From Pallidibacillus pasinlerensis (lineage in GTDB: Bacteria; Bacillota; Bacilli; Bacillales; Caldibacillaceae): a DNA stretch of 33,587 bases. This document shows, in pieces, positions 8,580-17,316 of this stretch (its first letter is position 1; every line of letters begins with the position of its first letter). The position numbers and the translations under genes were made by a program. A model generated the notes under the pieces. That model saw only the letters and a list, made by a program, of their open reading frames with translations, was not told the origin of the DNA and did no database searches. The stretch is from the NCBI RefSeq assembly GCF_009996845.1, contig NZ_JAACYS010000027.1:1-33587 (forward strand), given 5' to 3'.

Positions 8580-8634
8580 AGGGGCTGTCCAAAAAGTCAG
8601 GGTAACTGACTTTTTGAAGCCCCTCTTATTTTTT
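8580..8634 (+). terminator. Terminator hairpin sharing sequence with the IS1182-type end
   Basis: AGGGGCT and AAAAAGTCAG pair with CTGACTTTTT and AGCCCCT, followed by CTTATTTTTTTT. Its first 17 bases, ggggctgtccaaaaagt (8581-8597), are identical to the hairpin at 28-44 on the minus strand. It ends the transcript of the 313-residue gene, and may itself be a leftover insertion-sequence end. Confidence 0.7.
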
Positions 8635-8665
8635 TTCATTTTTTAAAAAAGTACACAAAAAAATC

Positions 8666-9547
8666 GTAACTATTCACTCCGATAGTAGTATGTAAAGAAG
8701 CGCAACACAAATAGGGCATCCCCGTAATAGAAAATGCCCTAAGTGGTAGAAAGAACACGATCGAGCGTTTCGCCTGTCAACAGAAGACATAACGAATCCC
8801 ACACGTTTTTTTCGTGTTTCGTCAATGTGGAAATAACGCTTCGATTGTATCACTTAAACGCTTGTACGGGATCAATTGGATATGATGCAAATAAACAACG
8901 AGCGCCGTGAGCCGTGGACCGTATTGCACATGATTCGTGACGTGGGATGGGAATTCGGCTTGTTGAACACATCGACAATGTGGACACGATTTCACTTCAC
9001 GTTCATGTTGTGTCACCTCGATCGCCACAGGAGAGACATCAAACACTTGACGGATATCGGCTTTGAACGGTTTGACTTCACGCAAAGAAGCCCCACATCC
9101 TTGACACGTATGCACACGATGAACGATGCGATGATGTGGATGTTCCACTTGACGGAGCGTCGTTCCTTGATGTCCTTCTTGTCCGCCTGGCTTGTTGCCA
9201 GATGAGTGACGAGAAGAACGTGTGTTGGCAAAACGGTCAGAAGATGGGGGCAAATGGCTATTGGAGCTGTTTTTTTCGTGCGTGCTTCCAGCTCTTGAAC
9301 ACGGTACTTCAGTTGTTCATTTTCTTTGCGTAGTTGTTTGTTTTCGTGACGCAAATGTTCATTTTCTTGAACGAGTTGATGAATGAGCTGTATTTGTTGT
9401 TGAACTTTGCCGATTAAGCTCTCAACTGTAAATACAGCTTGTTGTACCGTCAACATGCGATTCACCTCCTTGTCTTTCAGTATTCACATCAAAGACAAGG
9501 AAAGAAGAAAATATTCAGCTCACTTTATGATGTGGCTGAATAGTTAC
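8666..9547 (-). mobile_element. Shortened IS66/ISBst12-type element
   Basis: The 11-bp terminal inverted repeat GTAACTATTCA lies at 8666-8676 and, inverted, at 9537-9547. The 882-bp span is about half the length expected for an ISBst12-type element (about 1.6 kb). The leader, the transposase start and the zinc-finger region are present, but the catalytic part is missing. The flanking 8-mers (8658-8665 and 9548-9555) do not match, so no target duplication remains. A subterminal tattcagc/gctgaata hairpin sits at the 9547 end. Confidence 0.8.
8822..9456 (-). pseudogene. IS66-family transposase, frameshifted and truncated
   Basis: The start at 9456 has AAGGAGGTG upstream. The first part contains a leucine-rich coiled coil of 50 or so residues (HLRHENKQLRKENEQLKYRV). 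A frame change near 9240-9260 leads to SSGNKPGGQEGHQGTTLRQV and a zf-IS66 zinc-finger domain with CQGCG and CPHC. The product stops at LSDTIEALFPH just where the DDE catalytic domain should begin. It is inactive. Confidence 0.8.
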
Positions 9548-9598
9548 CCCAAGATTGAACTTCTCTCGGATACTTGCAGGACCATTTCGACTCAAAAT
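9548..9598 (-). mobile_element. 51-bp sliver of IS256 transposase
   Basis: The sequence matches 16283-16333 inside the IS256 transposase gene with only a few differences (for example gcaggacc against gcttgacc). It is directly joined to the end of the IS66-type element at 9547 and runs almost to the IS3 end at 9605. It records an IS256 copy that was nearly erased. Confidence 0.75.
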
Positions 9599-9674
9599 GA
9601 TGTTAGTCTAGATTATAGACACAACGAATAGAGAAAATGTACAGTAAATCCATCAATCATAGGGAGTGCCTAGA

Positions 9675-10837
9675 ATGACAAGACGTTTTGATAAAGAATT
9701 CAAAATACATGCAGTAAAATTAGTGGTTGAGGAAGGAGGAAGGAAAGACGGTCGCTCAAACCGCAAGACAACTCGATATTTCACCAAAAACGCTTCATAA
9801 ATGGGTAGCAGATTATAAAAAAGATGCTGAGCATAGCTTTGTCGGGAGTGGAAACCTCAAGCCGGAAGATCGTGAAAAGCGTGAACTTCAAAAACGTATT
9901 CGGGATCTGGAGGAGGAAAACGCGATCTTAAAAAAGGTCATGAGCATCTTCGCCAAAAACCAGAAGTAATTTATGCATTCATTCATACGCATAGAAAGGA
10001 GTTTCGCGTGGCGAAGATGTGTGAAGTCTTAGGCGTTTCAAGAAGTGGATACAATGCATGGGTCAAACGACCAGAAAGTCAACAAAAGAAAAGACAGGAA
10101 GCATTGAAAATGCAAATCAAAAAGATTCATATCGAGTCAAGAGAAACGTATGGCAGTCCAAAAATCACAAAAATCCTTCAGAAACAAGGGGTTAAGGATC
10201 TCAAAAAACGGTCGCTAGAATCATGAAAGATGGTGATATTCATTCAAAAACAAAGAAAAAATATAAGGCAACCACAAACTCGAAGCATCATTTGCCTGTG
10301 TATCCTAACTTATTGAATCAGCAGTTTGAAGCAGATGAGCCGAATCAAGTATGGGTGGCGGATATCACGTATATTTGGACGAAAGAAGGCTGGCTGTATT
10401 TAGCTTCGGTCATGGATTTGTTTTCTCGTAAAATCGTTGGCTGGTGTCTTTCCGAGCGAATGACAAAAGAGTTAGTGATCAAAGCGTTAAACCGAGCCAT
10501 CGACGAGAGAAAGCCTCAACCAGGTCTGATTCACCATTCGGATCAAGGGAGCCAATATGCATCGAACGAGTATCAAGCCATCTTACGACAGTACGGAATG
10601 CAAACCAGCATGAGTCGAAAAGGAAACTGCTATGATAACGCATGTGCGGAATCGTTTCACAGCATCATCAAAAAGGAACTGATTTTTCACGAGACATTTG
10701 CAACAAGGGAAGAGGCCAAACATCGGATTTTTGAATATATTGAGTGTTTTTATAATGCCGAGCGAATTCATTTCGCTAACGAGTACATATCTCCGATGGC
10801 ATATGAGAAGATGTATCAGCAAGGCAAAAAGCAGTGA
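9675..10837 (+). pseudogene. IS3/IS150 transposase orfA-orfB with frameshifts
   Basis: OrfA starts at 9675 (MTRRFDKEFKIHAVKLVVEE). It is broken by a 7-bp tandem duplication (GGAAGGA at 9731-9737 and 9738-9744) and resumes KTVAQTARQLDISPKTLHKW, ending in a leucine-zipper-like region. A run of six A and G near 9928-9934 (TTAAAAAAGG) is the expected -1 slippage site. The minus-one frame gives GHEHLRQKPEVIYAFI and leads into orfB (VAKMCEVLGVSRSGY). A single-base loss near 10195 breaks orfB, which resumes KTVARIMKDGD. The DDE triad is present: D in WVADITYIW, D in HHSDQGSQYAS and E in NACAESFHSIIKKE. Two accidental frameshifts make it inactive as read. Confidence 0.85.
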
Positions 10838-10849
10838 ACTCTTCTCTCC

Positions 10850-10955
10850 ACAAAGTCACGATATAAGGGACATCTTTCCTCTTGAGGAGGGGAAGGGTTT
10901 ACCAAACCGTTCCCCTTCTCAAGAGGCCACCAAACGAAGTGCGGTAGTAGGGTTT
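10850..10955 (+). other. Structured hairpin-plus-core motif, copy B
   Basis: CCTCTTGAGGAGGGGAA (10878-10894) pairs with the complementary arm at 10910-10926 at 16 of 17 positions. Inside, GGTTT pairs with AAACC around an ACC loop. Directly downstream is the core CCACCAAACGAAGTGCGG (10927-10944). Upstream, ACAAAGTC (10852-10859) also occurs at the matching place near copy A. The motif lies between orfB and the right repeat of the IS3 element, so it may be an IS3 tail structure; see copy A at 1106-1175. Confidence 0.5.
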
Positions 10956-11006
10956 TAAAGTTTTTCTCGATTTTACGTGTCTATTTTCTTGACATAATAC
11001 CATTAC

Positions 11007-12866
11007 TTATTTATGAATGGAGAATAGACGCATTTTTCCTTCAAACAAAGAATATAGCTCTAGAGCCATTTGCAAGTTTAATAGTTGGTGAGGGTCTCCA
11101 AAATCACAATTTAAAATCTTTTGAATTCGGTTAAGCCGATAATGCAGTGTGTTTGGGTGGATGTGCAGTTCCTCGGCCGTAACCTTTACATTCATATTAT
11201 TTTTAATGTAAGTATTTAGAGTTTCAATAAATTCCCTATTTTTGCCTTTCGATTCCTTGATTAGAGGGCGGAGTTGATCATAAATGAAATCGATAATCTG
11301 TTCTTCAGAGTTTTGCAGTAAAAGACGATACAATCCAAGGTCAGAATAGCACAATATTTTTTCGTTAACGGAAAAGTTTGATAAAAATTTTAAACATTCA
11401 TTAGCTTCTTTTGCCGATAAATAAACTTGTTCTAGACCGTTTTTCCATCTTCCAATTCCAAGGTGGAAATTCGTGGAAGGGAACTGTTCGTGTAGTTTGT
11501 GTAATAATATTTGAAATCGTTCTTTTATAGTCCTTATCTCCTGTTCTTTTTCAAGCTTGTTCGAAAGAGAGAAAAGGAAAATTAGCTGATCATGCTGGAT
11601 AACAGTAAAACTATCAGGATAGTCTCTTTTTAGTAATTTTTGAATATATTTTGCAATTCTTCGTCTTTCTAATAAATGCTCCTGGATTTGCGTAGAGGAA
11701 GTGCTGATTTTCAACCTTGCTACTAAAAACGTTTGATTCGGATATAAATGTAATAGTTTTGCATGGTGAAGAATCGTCTCATTAATTCTTCCATGTAGAA
11801 CTTCATCCAAAAAGTCTCCTTTCACTTTTTGGTGAACATCAAAAATTGCTTCTTCTTTTAATAATTCTAATGAAATGACTGTGGAGGCGTGCTCCACAGC
11901 GGCTATATTAATTTCGTTCATTGGTTTCGATGATACGATTGTTAGTAATCCAAATAGATCGGGTAATAGTCCGATTGGGAAAGTAAGCATATGAACAGTT
12001 TTCCCGCGAAAAACGACTTCACCCGTTTGTCTGCGAAACTGTTGTTTATTTAAAATATCAGTAATAAACTCTTTTACAACTATTATATCCTCATCCGAAA
12101 AAGGTTCTGTCATCGAAGAGGCGATTAACGCCCCGTTGCAATCATATAGAAAAAAATTTTCACCTGTAGCTCCTTTTAAATATTCCATAATGGAGCTTAG
12201 ACCTTTTCCTTGTAAAACGAGATCAGCTAAATCGCGGTGCAGCTGGACCGATCTCGAGAGCATTTCGTTATGTTGGGTAATTTTAGTATTCATCGCTTCT
12301 AGCTTAAGAAGGGACTGTTCTTTCTCCTGATAGAACCTACCGCGTTCAATGGCAATGGCCGCTTGATGGCAAATAGCTTTTAAAAGTTTGATATCTTCTT
12401 CAGTAAATTGCTTCTCTTTATTAAATGAGTCTAATGTAATGACCCCGATACATTCATCCTTTAAAAGGATAGGAGCGCACAATGTCGAGTAAGGATAATA
12501 TGGAATCGATTGCTCCATTAAAGCTATATTTGCTGGCGAAAGTGTACGAATCGTTTCTTCTACTTTTTGTCTCGTTTCAAATAAAAGGCACTCCTTCTTC
12601 TGAAAAGTCAATCCTGTCATCGACTCACCAGGCTTTAACCGAACTTGATTAAGAATTAACGGATCAAAACCTACGGTTGATTGAGCAATCAATGAGTCTG
12701 ACAGTTCATCATATAGAAAAAGAACTCCGCCGTCAGCGGCATCAATAACAGAGATCGTTGTTTGCAAAATCGAGTGAATAATTGAGTCAATATTTAATGA
12801 ACTATTTAATACGTCTGATACATAAATGAGCGATTGTAACTGTCGGTAGCTTAAAGGTTCCTTCAC
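11007..12866 (-). CDS. GAF-domain transcriptional regulator of the PucR/CdaR type
   Basis: The 619-residue protein starts with a GAF domain (about 13-175, containing GGVLFLYDE and CAPILLKDECIGVITLDS), which in this family senses a small ligand. A coiled linker follows (about 175-205), then a CdaR-like middle domain (about 330-490), and a C-terminal PucR-type helix-turn-helix with the usual VTAEELHIHPNTLHYRLNRI (562-581). It is cytoplasmic and should bind DNA near its target genes. The M20 amidohydrolase fragment ends upstream at 12917 in the same direction, only 50 bp away, so it was probably the regulated or cotranscribed partner. A purine-rich site precedes the start at 12866. The ligand is unknown. 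Confidence 0.85.
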   Translation of the reverse strand: MKEPLSYRQLQSLIYVSDVLNSSLNIDSIIHSILQTTISVIDAADGGVLFLYDELSDSLIAQSTVGFDPLILNQVRLKPGESMTGLTFQKKECLLFETRQKVEETIRTLSPANIALMEQSIPYYPYSTLCAPILLKDECIGVITLDSFNKEKQFTEEDIKLLKAICHQAAIAIERGRFYQEKEQSLLKLEAMNTKITQHNEMLSRSVQLHRDLADLVLQGKGLSSIMEYLKGATGENFFLYDCNGALIASSMTEPFSDEDIIVVKEFITDILNKQQFRRQTGEVVFRGKTVHMLTFPIGLLPDLFGLLTIVSSKPMNEINIAAVEHASTVISLELLKEEAIFDVHQKVKGDFLDEVLHGRINETILHHAKLLHLYPNQTFLVARLKISTSSTQIQEHLLERRRIAKYIQKLLKRDYPDSFTVIQHDQLIFLFSLSNKLEKEQEIRTIKERFQILLHKLHEQFPSTNFHLGIGRWKNGLEQVYLSAKEANECLKFLSNFSVNEKILCYSDLGLYRLLLQNSEEQIIDFIYDQLRPLIKESKGKNREFIETLNTYIKNNMNVKVTAEELHIHPNTLHYRLNRIQKILNCDFGDPHQLLNLQMALELYSLFEGKMRLFSIHK

Positions 12867-12916
12867 GCTGGTCAGCTCCTAATCTCTCTTCGTTCAAAAT
12901 GTTGTAGGAAATTTCC

Positions 12917-13709
12917 TTAAACCGACGCCAAAGATTCCATACCAAAAGAATGATTTAAATAAGAAACAGTAGCAGAAATTAAAATTTTTGCCGCATAAAG
13001 CATGGCCCGCTCGTCAATATCAAATTTCGGATGATGATGCGGATAATGGGCACCGACTTCAGGGTTGCCAGCTCCAGTAAAGAAGAATACACCGGGAACT
13101 TTTTGTAAATAATAAGCGAAATCTTCCCCACCCATGACTGGCTCCATTTCCAACACATTTTCTTCACTAACTACTTGTTTAGCGCATTGAACGAGAAATT
13201 CGGTTTCTTTTTCATGGTTGTAAACGACTGGATATCCCTTTTCATAATCGAATCGATAGGAAGCACCGACACTTTGACAGAGAGCTTTTAAATAATTTTC
13301 CATTTCGTGAATGATAAAATCTTGTGTTGAGCTATCAAACGTTCTTACTGTCCCAACGATTGAGGCTTGATCGGCAATGACATTAAAGGCCCCGCCGGCA
13401 TGAAACGAGCCGACAGTCACAACAGCCGGTGTTAAAGGATTCAATCTTCGGCTAACAATGTGTTGCAGCCATTGAACATACGTTGTTCCTATCACAATCG
13501 AGTCGATTGTTTCATGCGGGGCCGCACCATGACCGCCTTTTCCGTGAATGGTAACAGTAAATTTATCGGCGGCAGCCATGATCGCCCCTTTTCGATAGCC
13601 GACCGTTCCAATTGGAAGAGTAGACCATAAGTGAGTACCAAAAATAACATCCACATCGTCTAAACAACCGTCTTCAATCATCGCGATTGCTCCGCCGGGC
13701 GCTACTTCT
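12917..13709 (-). pseudogene. M20 amidohydrolase, C-terminal part only
   Basis: About 260 residues of an M20D peptidase (N-acyl-amino-acid or hippurate hydrolase type, normally about 390). The reading EVAPGGAIAMIEDG runs into the fragment, followed by the metal-binding THLW, the dimerisation domain with HGKGGHGAAPHETIDS, and GGEDFAYYLQKVPG with the late AHYPHHHPKFDID metal ligand. The N-terminal zinc-binding half (HACGHD-type motif and catalytic glutamate) is absent. Immediately upstream at about 13710 the sequence becomes the end of ydbT. It cannot be an active hydrolase. Confidence 0.8.
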
Positions 13710-15132
13710 GTGAATGTGGATCAATCTCCACATCTTTTGTGCGCGCTTCAAACCAAGATGTGATCAACGGCTGTAGAGAAGAATCGATATCTAATAACGT
13801 TGTTACGTGAACCGGGTGTGCACGATTTGTTAGTTTTACACTCATGACATCAAAAATTCGCTGTAGCAAAGAACGCTCAAATTGCAATTCAAGCAACTTT
13901 GCCCGTTTCGTTACGAGTGTTTCTACTGTAAAGGCACCTGAGCGAAGCTGTACATGCGCATCTTCTAACTTAAACGCTGTATGACGGTATTCTCGAATAC
14001 GATTGATATAAGTAAACACCAACACAATCGCACCAAAAACAAAGAAAATGGGTTTCCAAAATCCAATGGCAGCAACGAGGCTTGCAAAAATTGGTGGTCG
14101 AAGCCAAATCAACTTTTTTGCCTTAGGGGATGCATAATGTGTCATGCTACGCAGTTGAAATTCTGGCAGCATGATTGCTATTAATTCATGTGCTTTTTCC
14201 GTTGGTAAGTACGGGAAAAATTCATTAATGTTTTGGTCCTCACCTAGCAAAATTTCCCCTGCTGAAATAAGCTTAATTGTTGTCACACCGAGCAACTTTT
14301 GATAGCCGTTTTGTTTGTAAATGACCGCTTGTACTTTGTCTTTGCGAATGGAAAAGCTTTGCTTAGAAAGCCAGCCTTTTTGTACATAAATGCGTTCATT
14401 GTCCATTGAAATGGTATATTGATAGTAGCTATTAAACGTTTTAAAGACGCCGATACCGACAGCTGCTAATACGGCAAGTAAGACTAGCAAGATGAGCAGC
14501 CATCCTGAAAGATGAGACATAACCTTATCTACATTAATGTATTTCTCTGGATGTACATCTGACCATATATTTAAGCCAATAGGAATGATGGCTAAAAAAC
14601 TAAAGGACAATAGGGAAGCTTTCAAAATATCACGAATGGTAGTGGTGAAAAGAATTTGACGTTCAGATTCATTGATGGCTTCCTCAGCATGCTGCTCTTG
14701 ATTCCCATTTCGTAAAACATAATCCTCTATCTTGATGCAATCCACTTTATTTACAAATTCCAATGTCACATCGCTAGTTGCTTCTCCTGTTTCCATTGTG
14801 ATCGATTGTACGCCAAATAATCGTTGCAAAACATTTGCCTTCGTTTGCACATTCTCAAATTTTTCACGCGGTATAAATTGCTCTGATTTAGAAAATAGGC
14901 CCTTATGTATATGAATGCCATCTTCGGCAAATACAACTTTAGTAAATAATGTCTCATAGATGCGAAACAGTAAACTGAATCCGAAAACCGCAATCGCACC
15001 CCATTGCACAATATTCATGAACATAGAATTACTACCCGAATTTAGGAATAAAATGAAAAGTATAAACAGATTGCTTTTGATAAGGTCTAGCAGGTCATAG
15101 AATATTTTTAGCTTGGAATAGCGAAACGTCAT
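13702..15132 (-). CDS. ydbT: YdbT, membrane protein with bacterial PH domains
   Basis: The 476-residue protein has several hydrophobic helices (about 15-50, 168-188, 210-235, 355-380) alternating with bPH2 domains (for example EQFIPREKFENVQTKANVLQ and KQSFSIRKDKVQAVIYKQNG). With YdbS it forms a membrane complex. In Bacillus subtilis ydbST belongs to the sigma-W regulon and helps resist membrane-active bacteriocins. The start overlaps the ydbS stop by 4 bp. The final codons (DPHSQK and stop) come from the amidohydrolase sequence to which the gene is fused, and the protein is slightly shorter than the B. subtilis one (about 493), so a few C-terminal residues are replaced. It is probably still functional. 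Confidence 0.85.
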   Translation of the reverse strand: MTFRYSKLKIFYDLLDLIKSNLFILFILFLNSGSNSMFMNIVQWGAIAVFGFSLLFRIYETLFTKVVFAEDGIHIHKGLFSKSEQFIPREKFENVQTKANVLQRLFGVQSITMETGEATSDVTLEFVNKVDCIKIEDYVLRNGNQEQHAEEAINESERQILFTTTIRDILKASLLSFSFLAIIPIGLNIWSDVHPEKYINVDKVMSHLSGWLLILLVLLAVLAAVGIGVFKTFNSYYQYTISMDNERIYVQKGWLSKQSFSIRKDKVQAVIYKQNGYQKLLGVTTIKLISAGEILLGEDQNINEFFPYLPTEKAHELIAIMLPEFQLRSMTHYASPKAKKLIWLRPPIFASLVAAIGFWKPIFFVFGAIVLVFTYINRIREYRHTAFKLEDAHVQLRSGAFTVETLVTKRAKLLELQFERSLLQRIFDVMSVKLTNRAHPVHVTTLLDIDSSLQPLITSWFEARTKDVEIDPHSQK

Positions 15133-15617
15133 ACTTCATCAAGCTCCTTTAAACGGGCAAGCTTCGAAATATCATCGCGGAGCTTTATAGCAACTTCTTC
15201 CTCAATATGTGGAATGGTAACGCCACTTTGCATAGTTTTAATTTCAATTGAGCGGACACCATATTTTCGCATAATGATGCCTTGAGTTAATTCAATTGAT
15301 TGTATTTTCGTCATCGGCACTACAACTTCCACTTTTGTCCAAATCCCACTTTTAATGTATAAAAAATCATCCGTTAACCCGTATCGAAAAGTTTTATAGT
15401 ATATCGGTGAACTTACAAAATAGGTCCACGGAATACCAATTATAGTAATGACAAACAGGGCGATCCAAACATACCGTAGCCAGCTCCACCAGTTAAAATA
15501 ATCTGTGCAAAAATAAAGTCCAGTTATAACGACAAGGGCAATGAGTGATGTAATAAGTTCGTTTAAATTGCGTACCTTCATCGCTCTAGGTGAGATTTGT
15601 TGATACTGTACTTCCAT
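15129..15617 (-). CDS. ydbS: YdbS, PH-domain membrane protein
   Basis: The 162-residue protein has two transmembrane helices (about 20-40 and 48-68) and one bPH2 domain (about 72-150, with RYGLTDDFLYIKSGIWTKVE and VVPMTKIQSIELTQGIIMRK). It is the first gene of ydbS-ydbT, with a GGAGAGAA ribosome site. A sigma-W-type promoter lies 46 bp upstream. Together the pair is part of the cell-envelope stress response. Confidence 0.9.
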   Translation of the reverse strand: MEVQYQQISPRAMKVRNLNELITSLIALVVITGLYFCTDYFNWWSWLRYVWIALFVITIIGIPWTYFVSSPIYYKTFRYGLTDDFLYIKSGIWTKVEVVVPMTKIQSIELTQGIIMRKYGVRSIEIKTMQSGVTIPHIEEEVAIKLRDDISKLARLKELDEV

Positions 15618-15662
15618 ACTGTTCTCTCCTTTAAGTTGGAAAATTATCCATTCAATTTCATT

Positions 15663-15688
15663 TACGGTGAATGATAAAAAAAGTTTCG
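15663..15688 (-). promoter_or_regulatory. Sigma-W-type promoter of ydbS-ydbT
   Basis: On the minus strand CGAAAC (15683-15688), exactly 16 bp, then CGTA (15663-15666). The sigma-W consensus is TGAAAC-N16-CGTA, so nine of ten defined bases match with perfect spacing. B. subtilis ydbST is a known sigma-W target, which supports the call. Confidence 0.8.
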
Positions 15689-15932
15689 TTTTAATAAACT
15701 GTGATTAAAATTTTTGTAAAACATCTATTTCGAAAAGTGAGAGATCTTTGAAGGAAAAAATAAGGAAATGTTTTTGGTGCTATGAGATACATTTTTGCAC
15801 TTTACATAGCCCACAGTATATGAGTATGAGATGAAAAGCAAGCTTCAACAAGGTACCGTCAAGAGTTTTGTGTAATGTAAATGGGGTAGGGTTTCTCTGA
15901 AATGGATTTGAATTGATAGGGGACTGATTTTC

Positions 15933-15970
15933 TCCACACAGGAGACTGAATATTCAGTCTCCTGTGTGGA
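15933..15970. repeat. Perfect 38-bp palindrome
   Basis: TCCACACAGGAGACTGAAT and its exact reverse complement lie back to back, centred at 15951.5 with no loop. It sits 41 bp beyond the transposase stop, inside the IS256 element. No T-run follows on either strand, so it is not a classical terminator, although it may block incoming transcripts. Confidence 0.85.
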
Positions 15971-16010
15971 AAGGGAGAATCCCTCTATTTTGTTTATTTA
16001 CAGTATTTGG

Positions 16011-17180
16011 TTAACAATAACGTTCTTCAAACATTCGCTCGAGGGCTTCATGCGCTTCGGCAAATCCTCGCAACTTTCGCCCTGCCCATTTCTCATTAAA
16101 ATCTTGAATGGTCAAATACACGATTTTTTCAGCGGCTTCTAAACTATTCAAACTGTTCATCGGTTTTAGGCGTTTCCGAATCTCCTTAATCGTTCGTTCA
16201 ATGGTATTCGTCGTGTAAATCACACTTCGAATACTGCTTGGATCATCCATACATGTAAGGAGGACATCCAACTCATTGGCCCAAGATTGAACTTCTCTCG
16301 GATACTTGCTTGACCATTTCGACTCAAACTGTTGAAACATCTGTAATGCCATCTCCTTATTCGGCGCGCGATCAATCAGCTTGAGGTCCTCGGCCACTTC
16401 GAATTGGTCTTTTTTCCGAACACGGCTGAGGGTGTTGCGGACTTTGTGCACGACACAGCGCTGCACATCGGCTTTCGGATACACCGCCTTAAAGGCTTCC
16501 TCCAGCCCCGGAAGGCCATCGAAGACGCCCAGAAGCACTTCCTTGACGCCTCTTTTGTAGAGCTGCTGGAGAATCTCCCGCCATCCATAGGCGCTTTCTT
16601 GTCCTCCCACGAAGAAATCCAGAATTTCTCGATACCCTTCTTCATTCACTCCTAACACCACATAAATAACTTCTTTCTCTACCGTATCCCGGCGAAGTTT
16701 CACGTACAAGCCGTCCAAATATAAGACAGAATAACGTTTGGATAGTGGACGATGGTACCGTTTCTCGATGTCTTCTTTCACGACATCGGTAATCCGGCTG
16801 ATCGTCGTTGGAGAATAGGCATTTCCTAAAATTCGTTCGATAAACTTGCCAATTTTATGTGTACTCATGCCACTTTGATACATCCTAATGATGGCTTCCT
16901 CCAGCCAGCCCGTGTGGCGTTGATAAGGGGCAAACAACTGTGTTTGAAATTCCCCGTTTCGGTCTCTTGGCACCAAAAGACCCTCAATCCGGCCATATTG
17001 CGTATCTAGATTTCGCTGATAGTAGCCGTTTCACCTATTCGGCGTTCCAGCCTGTTCGATTTCGAGGAAATGCTTGATTTCTTCCCGCATAATCAGCTCT
17101 AATTTTTCCTTCACAAACTGACGAATGACACTTTCCAGTTGATTTGCCCAGTCGACATTCGGTATACTTCTTTTAGACAT
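16011..17180 (-). pseudogene. IS256 transposase with one in-frame nonsense codon
   Basis: From ATG 17180 (MSKRSIPNVDWANQLESVIR) the frame reads EQAGTPNR and meets TGA at 17031-17033. It continues in the same frame NGYYQRNLDTQYGRIEGLLV to the end. The rest is complete: YLDGLYVKLRRD (first Asp), GVFDGLPGLEEAF (second Asp), CVVHKVRNTLSRV, NTIERTIKEIRKR (catalytic Glu) and C-terminus FEERYC. A single change at the stop would restore a full 389-residue protein, so it is recently inactivated or a sequencing error. Confidence 0.85.
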
Positions 17181-17235
17181 AGGTAGGGTACTCCTTTCTC
17201 TAAGATTTTTGGTCCAATCAGAGAATACCCTACCT
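17178..17235 (-). promoter_or_regulatory. Leader hairpin with bulged ribosome site (IS256)
   Basis: aggtagggta (17181-17190) pairs with taccctacct (17226-17235), and ttctct (17196-17201) pairs with agagaa (17220-17225). The five unpaired bases 17191-17195 are, on the minus strand, exactly AGGAG, the ribosome site of the start at 17180. Translation from read-through RNA should be limited. Confidence 0.65.
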
Positions 17236-17316
17236 TTTTTCTTTTGTTCTAGCAAAATGCTTTACACAAAATTTTATACATCATCAAATCCGATCCTGAC
17301 TGAAGGGGATATTTAT

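Larger units (their letters stand above)
9605..10994 (+). mobile_element. IS3-family (IS150 group) insertion sequence
   Basis: Imperfect terminal inverted repeats of 18 bp (agtctagattatagacac at 9605-9622 and gtgtctattttcttgaca at 10977-10994, 14 of 18 paired) bracket a two-frame transposase gene. The length of about 1.39 kb suits the IS150 group. No clear target duplication is seen. The tail between the gene and the right repeat is long (139 bp) and holds the structured motif copy B. Confidence 0.7.
15859..17278 (-). mobile_element. IS256-family insertion sequence
   Basis: A transposase gene of IS256 type is bracketed by imperfect ends: gtcaagagttttgtgtaatg at 15859-15878 and, inverted, gtataaaattttgtgtaaag at the 17278 side. 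They share TTTTGTGTAA. The length of about 1.42 kb is normal. Target duplications were not recognised. Confidence 0.75.
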
